Source: Erythrobacter sp. (lineage in GTDB: Bacteria; Pseudomonadota; Alphaproteobacteria; Sphingomonadales; Sphingomonadaceae). From it: DNA of 54,595 nucleotides. The position numbers and the translations under genes are program-made. Within the stretch, counting starts at the first letter, position 1, and each line of letters opens with the position of its first letter. The stretch lies in assembly GCA_029937545.1 (NCBI GenBank), contig JAPYPR010000013.1:1-54595 (forward strand), given 5' to 3'. The notes beneath the pieces are model-generated. The model did not search any database, had not been told where the DNA came from, and saw nothing but the letters and a program-made list of their open reading frames with translations. This document shows positions 34,998 through 44,194 of the stretch, piece after piece.

Positions 34998-36128
34998 TCA
35001 GTTGACCGAGGAGAAATCGAGATCGCGGCTGGTGAAGATGCGGATCGGGGCGCCGATACCGACGCGGACAGTCGGGCCGCGCTGGCCGTCCTGCTGTGCG
35101 GCGGTGGCTGCGGCGGACTGGCTCGCTCCGCCGATCAGCACGCCGCCCGCCCCGCCGGTCGCCACCGTGCCGAGGCCGCCGACGACGCTCAGCAGCATGG
35201 CCGAACCGAAGCGCTTGAAGAAGCCATTGCCGGAAACCTTGCCCTGCAGGCCGGTCGTGCCGTCGAAACCGATCGCCGGAGAGGCCAGATTGACCGAGGC
35301 ACCGTCCGGTCGGATCAGGCGCGTCCAAATCACATAGGCACGCTTCTGGCCGTTCTGCAGCCCCGACTGGTACTGCCCGACCAAGCGCGAGGAACGCGGA
35401 ACGAGAACGCGGGTCCCGTCGAAGCTGCGCACATCCTGGCTGACGACGGCGCGCACGAAACCGGGCACATTGGTGTCGATCGCTGTTTCGAGCACGGCAG
35501 GGATCAGCGTGCCCTGCGTGACCGTGGTCGAGGGATTGGTCATCGCGCTGGCCCGGGCCGGCGCGCCGCCTACGCCCCCTATGCGGCTGGCGAAGTCGGA
35601 GGCCGAATTGCCTGTCGCAGTCTCCCCTGCCCCGCCTTCTGCCGGGGCAGTCGGGTCGAGGACCGCGACACCCGCGGGTGCGGCCCCCGCGTCGAATACG
35701 ACGGTCGGGCTGGCGAAGCGGTTGGTCGTCGTCGCCGGATCGGGCGCGACGGAATAGACCGGCTGCGGGGCCGGCGCGGATTGCACCTGCGCAACGGGCG
35801 CGGCCACCGGCGTGACCGGGGTCACGGCCTCGGGCGGCACGGCTGGCACGACCTCTACCGGAGCCTGTTGACCGCCGACGCCTTCGGGTTCGGCGACGCG
35901 GGTGGCATTCATGCTCCACAGCGTCACGATGCCGAGGCCCGCAACGATCGCGATTCCTGCGACCATGCCGAGCATGTCGGATTTGCCGGCAGGCCGCGCG
36001 ACCGCCGGGTGGGCATTGCGCTGGGCAAGGTCGATGATCTCCGCGTCGATCTCGTCACGCGGATCGGTGTCGTTGGCGATCGTTTCGCTGCCGATTGTCT
36101 TTTCGGGCAGGCGCATGGCGAGACGCAT
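34998..36128 (-). CDS. virB10: type IV secretion protein VirB10
   Basis: The 376-residue protein spans from inner to outer membrane and forms the T4SS core complex. It has a cytoplasmic N-terminus, one TM helix (MLGMVAGIAIVAGLGIVTLW, about 52-71), a Pro/Ala/Val-rich periplasmic linker (about 80-180), and the C-terminal beta-barrel domain. Markers of that domain are TQGTLIPAVLETAIDTNVPG, VLVPRSSRLVGQYQSG and IGFDGTTGLQGKV. The hydrophobic segment AMLLSVVGGLGTVATGG is the outer-membrane antenna. Starts at the last base of the virB9 stop. Confidence 0.95.
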   Translation of the reverse strand: MRLAMRLPEKTIGSETIANDTDPRDEIDAEIIDLAQRNAHPAVARPAGKSDMLGMVAGIAIVAGLGIVTLWSMNATRVAEPEGVGGQQAPVEVVPAVPPEAVTPVTPVAAPVAQVQSAPAPQPVYSVAPDPATTTNRFASPTVVFDAGAAPAGVAVLDPTAPAEGGAGETATGNSASDFASRIGGVGGAPARASAMTNPSTTVTQGTLIPAVLETAIDTNVPGFVRAVVSQDVRSFDGTRVLVPRSSRLVGQYQSGLQNGQKRAYVIWTRLIRPDGASVNLASPAIGFDGTTGLQGKVSGNGFFKRFGSAMLLSVVGGLGTVATGGAGGVLIGGASQSAAATAAQQDGQRGPTVRVGIGAPIRIFTSRDLDFSSVN

Positions 36129-36901
36129 CAGCTATCTCCCTTCTGGGCAAGCGCGGCACTGCCGCGTGCGGAAACGGGTTGGGCCGGGCGCTCGGGCCCG
36201 GTGTTGACGAGTTCTGCGCGCTCTTCCCCCGAGCGCAGGATCAGCGTGCGCGGCACCCCGTCGACGACGATCGTGTCGCCGCGCACGGTGAAATTGACCG
36301 GTCCTTCGACGCCCTTGGCATTCTCTACGAGGATCGCCGGAACCTGCTTGCCCTGCGGCCAGGTGAGGAAAGTCGCGCTGCCGTCGTCGAACGTGTTCTC
36401 CGGCAGCAGCTCGGGATCGCCCGAAGCGCTCCAGGCAAAGTTGAGGTCTGCCGGATCGACCACGGCGAAGGGATCGCTGGCTGCCTGCTGCTCGGTCGCA
36501 TTCGCCTGTGCCAGCTGCGGCTCCTCTTCCGGCTCCTCAGGATAGTCGAAGCGCAGCACGTAGAGCGGCTTCGCATTGGGGCTGGCTACCAGGTCGAACA
36601 GATAGGTTCGCTTGCTGGTGATGACCGTAAGATTGGTCGAGGCGCGCGGCGCGAGCGGTTTGACGAACAGGATGTCGGCCCGTTTGTTGGGCGTGACCTG
36701 CCACGCCTGCGAATCGCCGATGGCGACATTCTCGATCGTCTCGTCGTCGCCGAACACAATCGAGGCCTGCACGGTGACCTTGCCGTCCACGCGGACGACC
36801 TTCGCCTCGTCGTAGAAGACCTCGACCAGTCGCGAATCCTTAGCGGTGGCGGGTGCGGCCAGCATGGCCAGCGCGAACGCGGGAATGAGCGCGCGGTTCA
36901 T
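36128..36901 (-). CDS. virB9: type IV secretion protein VirB9
   Basis: The 257-residue periplasmic protein has a signal peptide (MNRALIPAFALAMLAAPATA) and the VirB9/CagX N-terminal domain with QASIVFGDDETIENVAIGDS, WQVTPNKRADILFVKPLAP and TNLTVITSKRTYLFDL. The C-terminal domain (about 155-257) covers FAWSASGDPELLPENTFDDG and TFLTWPQGKQVPAILVEN. It forms the outer-membrane ring with VirB10 and normally the lipoprotein VirB7, which is not seen here. Start and stop overlap neighbours by 1 base each. Confidence 0.95.
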   Translation of the reverse strand: MNRALIPAFALAMLAAPATAKDSRLVEVFYDEAKVVRVDGKVTVQASIVFGDDETIENVAIGDSQAWQVTPNKRADILFVKPLAPRASTNLTVITSKRTYLFDLVASPNAKPLYVLRFDYPEEPEEEPQLAQANATEQQAASDPFAVVDPADLNFAWSASGDPELLPENTFDDGSATFLTWPQGKQVPAILVENAKGVEGPVNFTVRGDTIVVDGVPRTLILRSGEERAELVNTGPERPAQPVSARGSAALAQKGDS

Positions 36902-38070
36902 CAGCGTTTCTCCACGGAACGGTCGAGGGCCTTGGGCGGGGCCGGCTTGAAACGGCTGCCGATCCCCATCGCCCGGCTGGGCCCGGAACTAAGCGGCGCG
37001 ACCTGACCATTGCCTGAAGCGGTCGCGAACACCTTGGTGGTGCGGGTGGTCGATGTGCCGCCCGCGTCATTCGCAGCCGCCGCTGTCGGCACGGCCGAAA
37101 CGTCGATGCGGCGCGCCTGCGAACTGGTGGAATTGGCCGCCTGCGCCTGTGCAAGGGCGGGCGCCGGCGCAGCCTGCGGGGCGGGGGCGGGGGCGGAAGA
37201 ACCCTTGTCCTGGCTGTCGGGAGTCATGCCGAACACGGTCCAACCAGCGACCATCGCGCCGGCGACTTTCAGCACCAGCACCATTAGCGCGACATGCACT
37301 GCGCCGATCATGAAGAATGCCATGGCCGCCTGAGGATCGCTGCTGCCGGGCGTCGCCACCAGCGCGCCAAGCACGGGTACGGCCAGTTCGAGCATGATAC
37401 TGCCGCCGAGCACGGCGAACAGCGGCGTGAGCGCGCACAGCGTCAGGCCCTTGATCCAGCCCGTGAACAGCCCGCGTGTACCGTTGAACAGTGCCATTAC
37501 TACGAAAATGGGACCGAGCGCGACCAGCACGCCGAGCGCAATCTTGGTCGTCACCAGCAGTCCGACGGTGCCGAGCATGAACAGCATTGCGCCAAGCCAC
37601 ATCATCCCTTCGGGCGAAAAGGCCGAGAAGTCCTCGCCTCCGCCAGCGCTTGCCTCCTGAATGGCCATGAACACGACATCGATCTTCTGCGCGAAGACCT
37701 GCGTCGCGCTGCCCCGTGCGCCGGTGAGGATGCCAGCGAGATAGTCGGGCGTACCGATCGCGAGGTTCCAGACGACGCTTTGGTATGCGACCCAGCTAGT
37801 GGCAAAGGTCAGCACCAGGCCGAGCGTCATCATGCGTGGCACCAGGCTGCGCACGCCGATATTGGTGCGGCCGGTCAGCAGCGCGAAACCGAAGATCGCG
37901 ATAAACAGCGTGAGAACGATCGTCAGCGTCGTCGTCAGCGCGCCGCCCGATGCGAACAGCCGACCGAAGGCTGCTGCCGCGGTTTCGCCCGCGACGCAGT
38001 CCACGCCCTTCAGGGCGGCGGCGACACCGTTGCCGACCTGTTCGGCGGCCTGCTGGCAATTCGCGCTCAT
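36901..38070 (-). CDS. virB6: type IV secretion protein VirB6 (TrbL/VirB6 family)
   Basis: The 389-residue polytopic protein has TM helices beginning ALTTTLTIVLTLFIAIFGFA and later GLLVTTKIALGVLVALGPIF and AVHVALMVLVLKVAGAM. The conserved SWVAYQSVVWNLAIGTP segment is present. VirB6 forms part of the inner-membrane channel and contacts the passing substrate. After about residue 290 comes an unusual Ala/Pro/Ser/Thr-rich C-terminal tail of about 100 residues. ATG 38070 overlaps virB4 by 4 bases; a longer frame to 38133 is a shadow of virB4. Confidence 0.9.
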   Translation of the reverse strand: MSANCQQAAEQVGNGVAAALKGVDCVAGETAAAAFGRLFASGGALTTTLTIVLTLFIAIFGFALLTGRTNIGVRSLVPRMMTLGLVLTFATSWVAYQSVVWNLAIGTPDYLAGILTGARGSATQVFAQKIDVVFMAIQEASAGGGEDFSAFSPEGMMWLGAMLFMLGTVGLLVTTKIALGVLVALGPIFVVMALFNGTRGLFTGWIKGLTLCALTPLFAVLGGSIMLELAVPVLGALVATPGSSDPQAAMAFFMIGAVHVALMVLVLKVAGAMVAGWTVFGMTPDSQDKGSSAPAPAPQAAPAPALAQAQAANSTSSQARRIDVSAVPTAAAANDAGGTSTTRTTKVFATASGNGQVAPLSSGPSRAMGIGSRFKPAPPKALDRSVEKR

Positions 38071-40505
38071 TCCGCAGCCATATCGAGATTGAGGTCGCCG
38101 TGCTCGGCGATGTCGTTCGCACCGCCGGGCCATTTCGTGCCGGTAAGCGCGGGGAACCAGTCGGCCGGGGCATCGCCCATCGCTTCGCGCAGCACGTCGA
38201 GACGACGGACCGAGCTTTCGCGGCCCGAGAGCAGCGTCAGCACTTCGGGCGCACCCGAGAGGTCAAGGCGGACCACGACGCTGGCGTCTGGTTGGCGCAC
38301 GAGGAAGCAGCGGCTGTGCGCGGGCAGCGTGCGGATCAGCGCGAGCTCATGCTCGGTCAGGCCGAAGCCGTCGCAGTAATCCTCGGGCCGCGCGCGGCTG
38401 TTGGGCATGAACACCATGGTCGCGGTTTGCTCGACCAATGCGGTCGAAATGCGGCTTTCCAGTGCATCGCGCGCGCTCTGGGTGGCGAAACCGACCAGCG
38501 CGTTGCGCTTACGCAACGTTTTGAGCCAGTCGCGGATGCGCGCAGCGAAGACCTCGTCGTCGAGGGCTTTCCAGCCCTCGTCGATGAGGATCATGGTCGG
38601 CTTGCCGTCCAGCCGCTCTTCGATCCGGTGGAAGAGATACATCATGGTCGGCGTGCGCAGCTTCGGATTCTCGAGCAGCGCAGTCATGTCGAAGCCGAGC
38701 ACCCGGCTCGCCAGGTCGAGTTTGTCTTCCGCGTTGTCGAACATCCAGGCGTTCTCGCCCGCTCCGATCCATGCGCCCAGCCTGTCTGCCAGATCGCCCG
38801 GCTGCGGACGGCGGGTGCCGGACAGCAGCTCCTTGAAGTGGCGCAGACGGCGCAGCGAAGCATCGTTGGCATAGGCGGCGTCCACCGCTCCGGCGATGGT
38901 CTGCTCTTCCTCCGGTCCCTCGGCCTTGAGCAGCACGCCCAGCCAGTCGCGCAGGAACGCCTTGTTGCCCGGCGTATCGGGCAGCGCGAGCGGGTTGAAG
39001 CCGGTCGGCTCGCCCGCGCGGATACTGTCGTAGCGCCCGCCGATGCCGCGCACGAACAACTCCGCGCCCCGATCCTTGTCGAACAGAATGGTGCGGGGGC
39101 TGAACTTCTGTGCCTGCGCGGCGAGGAAGTTCATCACCACTGTCTTGCCCGAACCGCTCGGCCCGATGACCGAGAAATTACCGAGATCGCCGTGGTGGAA
39201 GTTGAAGAAGAACGGCGTGGCGCTGGTCGTCTCCAGCAACGTCACCGCTTCACCCCAGTGATTGCCCTCGGCCTGGCCCAGTGCGAAACCGTGGAGCGAA
39301 CCGAAGCTCGCCATATTGGCGCTGGAAATGAGCGCGCGGCGGACGAGATAGCTTTCGTTGCCGGGGAACTGGCCCCAGAACGCCGGCTCCAAATTGGTGT
39401 CCTCGCGCACGGCGATCGCGCCAGTGTCGGCAAGCGCGGCGGCGCAGGCGGCCATGGCATCGTCCAGCCGGCCGAGATTGCGCTCCTTGACCATTACGGT
39501 CAGGTGGTGGTCGCCGAAGCCCACCGCGCCATTCCCCAGCGCATCGCGCGCGGCGAGCATATCCGCGCGTTCGGCAGCGGCTTCTTCGTCGGCACTCTTC
39601 AGACGGCGGATCGCCAGGTCCATCCGCTCGCGCGCGGTCTGGCGTTCGGTCGGCGCATAGCTTTCGCTCACCACCATTTCGAACGGCAGGCGTAGCAGAC
39701 TGTCGAGCAGGCCGGGGCTCGTCGCTTCGGGATAGTCCTTCAGGCCGAGCATCGCGGCGAAATCGGGCGAGCCCGACCCGCGCATCTCCATCGCATCGAG
39801 GCCGAAGCTGACCCGGCGATAGGGCAGCATGTTGCCGATATCGACATCGTCGGCGGGCTTCCTGACGGGACGCATCTCGCCATTGTAGAGCGCGGAGAGC
39901 AGCTCCAGAATTTCGGAATTGGTATTGCCGAGCGAGCCGACGTAATCGCTCAAAGGCGTTGCGCCATAGGCCTGCAAAGCCGCGACCAGCCCTTGCGAGG
40001 CGGCGCGCAAGGACCGCAGATCCTTGGGATCGGCTTCCATCTGCTCGCGCCCGGTGCGCTTGAATTTCTTGCCGACCCGCTCGACCAGTCCGGCCTTGCC
40101 GCGCGCCGGGCGACGGATCAGCGTGATGAACTGGTCGTTCACGAACAACTGCCCCGAGCCGAGCCGCTCGCGCCAGCGCCCGTCGATATGGCGGCTGATC
40201 GGATCGGGGAACTGCGCCTCGAGATCGACCGAGACGCGGCGCCGGATCACGTGGTGATAGAGCACGAAACGCGCATCCAGCGTGGAGCGCAGCACCACCT
40301 CGCGAGTCGCCGCATGGGCGTTGAGCGCTTCGCTATCCTCGGTTTCGAACAGCAGGCCGGGCACCTGGATCGCAGTCATCAGCGATCCGTCGCGCAGCAG
40401 CAGCGTGCTTTCGTCGATCAGGCGCAGATACGGCAGGCGATCGCCGGCGCGCGCTTCTTTCGCGCCCCAGGCGGCGGCCCCTCTCCACTTGTCCTTACGC
40501 GGCAT
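38067..40505 (-). CDS. virB4: type IV secretion ATPase VirB4
   Basis: This 812-residue ATPase assembles and energises the T4SS. The N-terminal CagE/TrbE/VirB part runs to about 400. The AAA motor domain follows with Walker A VIGPSGSGKTVVMNFL (about 446-454) and the Walker B/ARG region TMILIDEGWKALDDEVFAAR. C-terminal SRCFLVRQPDASVVVRLDLSG and a VLSGRESSVR-type segment close the family pattern. It is the longest gene of the cluster. Starts 11 bases before the virB3 end and overlaps virB6 by 4. Confidence 0.96.
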   Translation of the reverse strand: MPRKDKWRGAAAWGAKEARAGDRLPYLRLIDESTLLLRDGSLMTAIQVPGLLFETEDSEALNAHAATREVVLRSTLDARFVLYHHVIRRRVSVDLEAQFPDPISRHIDGRWRERLGSGQLFVNDQFITLIRRPARGKAGLVERVGKKFKRTGREQMEADPKDLRSLRAASQGLVAALQAYGATPLSDYVGSLGNTNSEILELLSALYNGEMRPVRKPADDVDIGNMLPYRRVSFGLDAMEMRGSGSPDFAAMLGLKDYPEATSPGLLDSLLRLPFEMVVSESYAPTERQTARERMDLAIRRLKSADEEAAAERADMLAARDALGNGAVGFGDHHLTVMVKERNLGRLDDAMAACAAALADTGAIAVREDTNLEPAFWGQFPGNESYLVRRALISSANMASFGSLHGFALGQAEGNHWGEAVTLLETTSATPFFFNFHHGDLGNFSVIGPSGSGKTVVMNFLAAQAQKFSPRTILFDKDRGAELFVRGIGGRYDSIRAGEPTGFNPLALPDTPGNKAFLRDWLGVLLKAEGPEEEQTIAGAVDAAYANDASLRRLRHFKELLSGTRRPQPGDLADRLGAWIGAGENAWMFDNAEDKLDLASRVLGFDMTALLENPKLRTPTMMYLFHRIEERLDGKPTMILIDEGWKALDDEVFAARIRDWLKTLRKRNALVGFATQSARDALESRISTALVEQTATMVFMPNSRARPEDYCDGFGLTEHELALIRTLPAHSRCFLVRQPDASVVVRLDLSGAPEVLTLLSGRESSVRRLDVLREAMGDAPADWFPALTGTKWPGGANDIAEHGDLNLDMAAE

Positions 40506-40779
40506 AGGAGTTGCACCCCCAGTGCTTGTAGTTCTTCACCCGCGGGCATTTCGACACCTTGGTGATCCACAGGTCGAAAATGCGCGGTTCGCGCAGGCAG
40601 GCGAAATAGCCGATGCCGTGCATCACGGCGAAGACGACCAGCGCGAGCCAGCTGCCGGTTATCAGAAACGCCTCGGTCGTCACCATCCCGTTGATGATGA
40701 AGTAGTTGTACGTCACGCCCGCAAACATCTGCGGCCGCGTGAGCGCACGGTGGACGGGATGGCGGACGAGGTTGGTCAT
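40495..40779 (-). CDS. virB3: type IV secretion protein VirB3
   Basis: The 94-residue inner-membrane protein has the VirB3 N-terminus HPVHRALTRPQMFAGVTYNY, two TM segments (FIINGMVTTEAFLITG, LALVVFAVMHGIGYFAC) and the REPRIFDLWI motif. VirB3 cooperates with VirB4 in pilus assembly. It ends overlapping virB4 by 11 bases and begins 2 bases after virB2. Confidence 0.92.
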   Translation of the reverse strand: MTNLVRHPVHRALTRPQMFAGVTYNYFIINGMVTTEAFLITGSWLALVVFAVMHGIGYFACLREPRIFDLWITKVSKCPRVKNYKHWGCNSYAA

Positions 40780-40781
40780 GG

Positions 40782-41081
40782 CTAGGCCGCCACCCCCTGG
40801 ATGCCGGCCACGATGGAGGCCGCGCCGAACAGGATGAATACGCCGATGATGACAGTCGCGCCGAAGCGCCAGTTGAGACGTCCGGTCAGCATCATGAAGC
40901 CGACCGCGGCAACCGCCATGACGGCTACGGCAGTCGCGACATTGCCGAGCAGCGTGCCCTGGAGCCAGCCGAGAGCAGCGACGATCGGACCGGACCCGGC
41001 AGGATCGGCAGCCTGCGCGAAAGCGGCGCTGGGCGTTGCAAGCAGGGCCAGTGCGGCCAAAATCGAGAACCTGGACTTCAA
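40782..41081 (-). CDS. virB2: type IV pilin-like subunit VirB2
   Basis: The 99-residue product has a signal peptide (MKSRFSILAALALLATPSAA, cleavage after AFA) and two TM helices typical of TrbC/VirB2 pilins (TLLGNVATAVAVMAVAAVGF; FGATVIIGVFILFGAASIV) joined by the basic GRLNWRFGA loop. The processed pilin would be about 75 residues. It follows the transglycosylase gene by 6 bases. Confidence 0.92.
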   Translation of the reverse strand: MKSRFSILAALALLATPSAAFAQAADPAGSGPIVAALGWLQGTLLGNVATAVAVMAVAAVGFMMLTGRLNWRFGATVIIGVFILFGAASIVAGIQGVAA

Positions 41082-41087
41082 GTGAAT

Positions 41088-41717
41088 TTACTCCCGTGAA
41101 TGGCTGGCGAGGCGACCCATGATCGCTGCCACGTAAAGCTGCGTTTCGCGGATGCGCGGGATCCCGCCTGCGCGCTCCACCCGCCCCGGCCCGGCATTAT
41201 AGGCCGCGAGCGCTTTTTCGATATCGCCATCGAACCGGTCCAGCTGTTCGCGCAAGTATCGCGCACCGCCTTCCAGATTGGCGAAGGGATCGTTCGGATC
41301 GACGCCGAGATCGCGGGCCGTACCAGGCATCAGCTGGGCGAGACCACGCGCACCGACCGGTGACACTGCGTTCACGCGCCAACGGCTTTCCTGCCACACC
41401 ATCGCTTCGATCAACGCCGGGCTAAGATCGTAGCGTGCCGACAGTTCGGCAACTTTCGCTTGATAGGTCACCGGCACGAGGGCGCCCGGTGCATTCGGGT
41501 CAGCCACTGCGATATCGGGTACGTAAACGTCTGCCGGCACTTCACCCATGGGTTCGAAGTCGGCATGCGGAATGGAGGCAGCCGCAGGTGCGGTGCTCCC
41601 GCCGGCTACCCAGCGTGCTCCGTCCGCATCAATCTCCATGACATCCGCCTTCGCAGGGAAGGCAGCCAGCGCCGCACAGGTCAGACCCATACCGAGCGCC
41701 AGGCGTGCTAGAATCAT
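41088..41717 (-). CDS. lytic transglycosylase (VirB1-like)
   Basis: The 209-residue product has a signal peptide (MILARLALGMGLTCAALAAF...AKA) and a C-terminal SLT domain (about 95-195). The catalytic Glu lies in IEAMVWQESRWRVNAVSP, followed by GARGLAQLMPGTARDLGVDP, the NLEGGARYLREQLDRFDG helix and ALAAYNAGPGRV. It would open peptidoglycan for T4SS assembly. First gene of the virB run, 6 bases from virB2. Confidence 0.93.
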   Translation of the reverse strand: MILARLALGMGLTCAALAAFPAKADVMEIDADGARWVAGGSTAPAAASIPHADFEPMGEVPADVYVPDIAVADPNAPGALVPVTYQAKVAELSARYDLSPALIEAMVWQESRWRVNAVSPVGARGLAQLMPGTARDLGVDPNDPFANLEGGARYLREQLDRFDGDIEKALAAYNAGPGRVERAGGIPRIRETQLYVAAIMGRLASHSRE

Positions 41718-41818
41718 TGCACCCTCCGTCCGGTCCCACTGGCCACTCTACATGACAAGCGGGTGACAGGAAGCTGAATGTACATGGTTCCCGTCGCAGC
41801 TGGGCAACAGTCAGGCAT

Positions 41819-41850
41819 AAAAAAGCCCGCCTCCCCAAGGAGCGCGGGCT
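41819..41850 (-). terminator. rho-independent terminator after the periplasmic helical protein
   Basis: Stem agcccgc / gcgggct extended by tcc/gga around CCAA, followed on the minus strand by a run of U from aaaaaa at 41819-41824. It lies 30 bases past the stop of the 127-residue gene and separates it from the virB operon. Confidence 0.9.
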
Positions 41851-41879
41851 TGAAGACCGCCACTGGCGGCAAAATGGTG

Positions 41880-42263
41880 TTAACGCATCGACATCGCATA
41901 ATAGCGGGCAAAATCGCCGCGATCGAGTGCAGCAAGTGCCCGCCGGGCAAGCCTGCGCGAATCCACCCAGTGGCCGTCCGCAGTTTCCAGCTCGACACTC
42001 GAATCGGCTTCGGCCGCAGCTTCGAAATCGGCGCGAGCCTCATCGAACTGGCCCATCCGCGCAAGCGCAACCCCGTGATTGATCAAACGCGCCGGGTCGT
42101 CCGCTTCCAGTTCGGCGCAGGCTTCGATCGCCTCGACAGCCGCCCGGTCGCGGCCTTCAACCAGCTCTTCGTAACCGACGTCGAAACTGGTCTCGGGCGC
42201 ATCGGCGGCGGCAGGCGCACCTTGCGCCAGAAGGGCCAGAACGAATGAAGTGGCAAGGGCCAT
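41880..42263 (-). CDS. secreted helical-repeat (TPR-like) protein
   Basis: The 127-residue product has a probable signal peptide (MALATSFVLALLAQGAPAAA) and a helical-repeat part (SFDVGYEELVEGRDRAAVEA, ARLINHGVALARMGQFDEAR), resembling one or two TPR units. It then ends DSRRLARRALAALDRGDFAR. ATG 42263 is chosen at the signal peptide; the frame upstream is not protein-like. It is divergent from the lipoprotein/receptor pair and shares their upstream region, including the 10-bp repeats, so the three may be co-regulated. Confidence 0.8.
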   Translation of the reverse strand: MALATSFVLALLAQGAPAAADAPETSFDVGYEELVEGRDRAAVEAIEACAELEADDPARLINHGVALARMGQFDEARADFEAAAEADSSVELETADGHWVDSRRLARRALAALDRGDFARYYAMSMR

Positions 42264-42390
42264 GGCATTTCTCCCAATGTGTTGTTGAGACCGAAATACC
42301 GCTCGAAGCCCACGGCTGCAACAAAACTGCAATATTGTCACATTTCTGAAATGCGCCGCATCGGCAAATCTCCTGTTGATGCTGCAACAC

Positions 42391-42420
42391 AACGGTCACG
42401 AACTGACACAAACTGTCACG
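42391..42420 (+). promoter_or_regulatory. three tandem 10-bp direct repeats upstream of the lipoprotein gene
   Basis: AACGGTCACG, AACTGACACA and AACTGTCACG lie end to end at 42391-42420, about 86 bases before the lipoprotein start and 128 from the divergent gene. Tandem half-sites with a helical-turn period are typical operators of OmpR/PhoB-type regulators; the half-site CTGTCAC resembles a Pho-box half-site, although Pho boxes have an 11-bp period. The TGACA-N5-TGTCA dyad inside is an alternative reading. Confidence 0.6.
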
Positions 42421-42506
42421 AAGCCCTCCTAGCTGGCGAGTCGCGATCAACGAATTCGCATTCGACATTCTTCCGATTCTTCCGGTTTTTGAGGGGACCG
42501 TTACCC

Positions 42507-44081
42507 GTGACAAATCTTCATCGCTCACTCGTACTCGGCTGTAGCGCAGTGGCCCTTGCCAGCTGCGGCGCCGACGAAATCGTCTCGCCCGGCACTGGCG
42601 GGAACATCACGATCAACAATCCGTCTACGCCGGCACCTTCGCCGACCCCGACGCCGACTCCCACATCTTCGCTTGTCGAGGCTGCGGCAGGCTGCCCGAC
42701 GATTTCCGATCCCACGGGCCTGACCGACAGCGGCACGATCTCCGGCCCGACCGGTGAATATCGCGTCTGCACCATGCCGGCGCGCTTTACCGCCAGCTCG
42801 ACCTTGCCTTATGTCGAAGGCCTTCTTTATCGCATGGACGGACGCGTCGATGTCGGCGAAGACGGCGGCCCCAGCGCTTCCGCAGGCAACGACACCGATG
42901 TCCAGCTGACCATCGAGCCCGGCGTTATCGTCTATGCTTCGGGCTCCAGCTTCCTCAACGTCAACCGCGGCAATACCATCCAGGCGAACGGCACGGCCGA
43001 CCGCCCGATCATTTTCACGAGCCGCGACAATGTGCAGGGTCTCAATACCGACAATTCGTCGGGTCAGTGGGGCGGTATCGTCCTGTCGGGCCGCGCTCCG
43101 GTCACCGATTGTATCGCGCCGGGCGCAACGCCGGGGACCTCAGCCTGCGAACGGCAAGTCGAGGGCGCTGCGCAGCCCGCCCTGTTCGGCGGCGCCCAGC
43201 CGGCCGACAGCTCGGGCAGCATGAAATACGTCCAGATCCGGTATTCCGGCTTCGTCCTGTCGGGCGACAACGAGCTCCAGTCGCTCACCACCGGCGGCAT
43301 CGGTCGCAATACGGTTCTCGAAAACATCATGAGCTTCAACAGCTCGGATGACGGCGTCGAATTCTTCGGCGGCAACGTCAATGTGAAGCGCCTGATTGTG
43401 GTCGGCGCGGAAGACGACAGCCTCGATACCGACACCGGCGTGAAGGCCAACATGCAGTTCGTCATCGCCATCCAGCGCGACGGCGCCGGCGACACGATCA
43501 TCGAAGCCGATTCCACCAACGGCCTCGAAGAGCAGACCCCGCGTCAAAATACGCAGATCTCGAACGCCACCTTCATCCATAACGGCGGCGATCAGGACCA
43601 GGCCATCCGCATCCGCGGCTTCGCCGACTATGCGATCGTGAACTCGATCCTGGTCGACCGGACCGGCGGCACGCCCTGCCTGCGCATCGACGATACCGAG
43701 ACGCTCAGCCGCACCAACGGCCCGGACGAATCGGGCCCGGTTCGCTTCGAAAGCTTCGTGCTCGATTGCGCGGTCGACTTCCGCGACAGTTCGGGCGGCG
43801 TAACGGCCACGGACATCCAGAACCGCTTCGAAGCCGGCTCGAACAACAATGCGAACTTCACCAACACGCTGACGATGAGCTTCCTCAACGGCTCGAACGA
43901 AAGCGGTGTGCCGGTGTTCGATCCGACCGCATTGTCGAGCTTCTTCACCGTCCCCGACGAAATCGGCGCGGTCTACGCATCGAATGCAGACTGGGTGAAC
44001 GGCTGGACCTGCAACTCGGCCACGGTGACCTTCGACAGCGACGTGTCGGCCTGCACGAGCCTGCCAGTCTACGACTCGTAA
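42507..44081 (+). CDS. surface lipoprotein partner of a TonB-dependent receptor
   Basis: The 524-residue product has a lipoprotein signal (GTG start at 42507; LGCSAVALAS then Cys20), a Pro/Thr linker of about 35-60 (PAPSPTPTPTPTS), and a long Gly/Asn/Asp-rich domain. Features of that domain are IEPGVIVYASGSSFLNVNRG, RPIIFTSRDNVQG, SGQWGGIVLSGRAP and MSFNSSDDGVEFFGG, a parallel-beta-helix-like pattern with several cysteine pairs. I do not recognise a named family. It is followed by a TonB receptor 113 bases downstream on the same strand, which suggests a substrate-capture lipoprotein feeding that receptor. GAGGGG precedes the start. Confidence 0.85.
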   Translation: MTNLHRSLVLGCSAVALASCGADEIVSPGTGGNITINNPSTPAPSPTPTPTPTSSLVEAAAGCPTISDPTGLTDSGTISGPTGEYRVCTMPARFTASSTLPYVEGLLYRMDGRVDVGEDGGPSASAGNDTDVQLTIEPGVIVYASGSSFLNVNRGNTIQANGTADRPIIFTSRDNVQGLNTDNSSGQWGGIVLSGRAPVTDCIAPGATPGTSACERQVEGAAQPALFGGAQPADSSGSMKYVQIRYSGFVLSGDNELQSLTTGGIGRNTVLENIMSFNSSDDGVEFFGGNVNVKRLIVVGAEDDSLDTDTGVKANMQFVIAIQRDGAGDTIIEADSTNGLEEQTPRQNTQISNATFIHNGGDQDQAIRIRGFADYAIVNSILVDRTGGTPCLRIDDTETLSRTNGPDESGPVRFESFVLDCAVDFRDSSGGVTATDIQNRFEAGSNNNANFTNTLTMSFLNGSNESGVPVFDPTALSSFFTVPDEIGAVYASNADWVNGWTCNSATVTFDSDVSACTSLPVYDS

Positions 44082-44194
44082 GCATATTCGTTCGCGGGGG
44101 CGCGCAACAGCGTGTCCCCGCGGGCCTATTCCATAAGGCAACCCGCGTGTTGCCCCCAAATTTCCAAGGCCTGATCATGAGGGGGTCTCGAACC

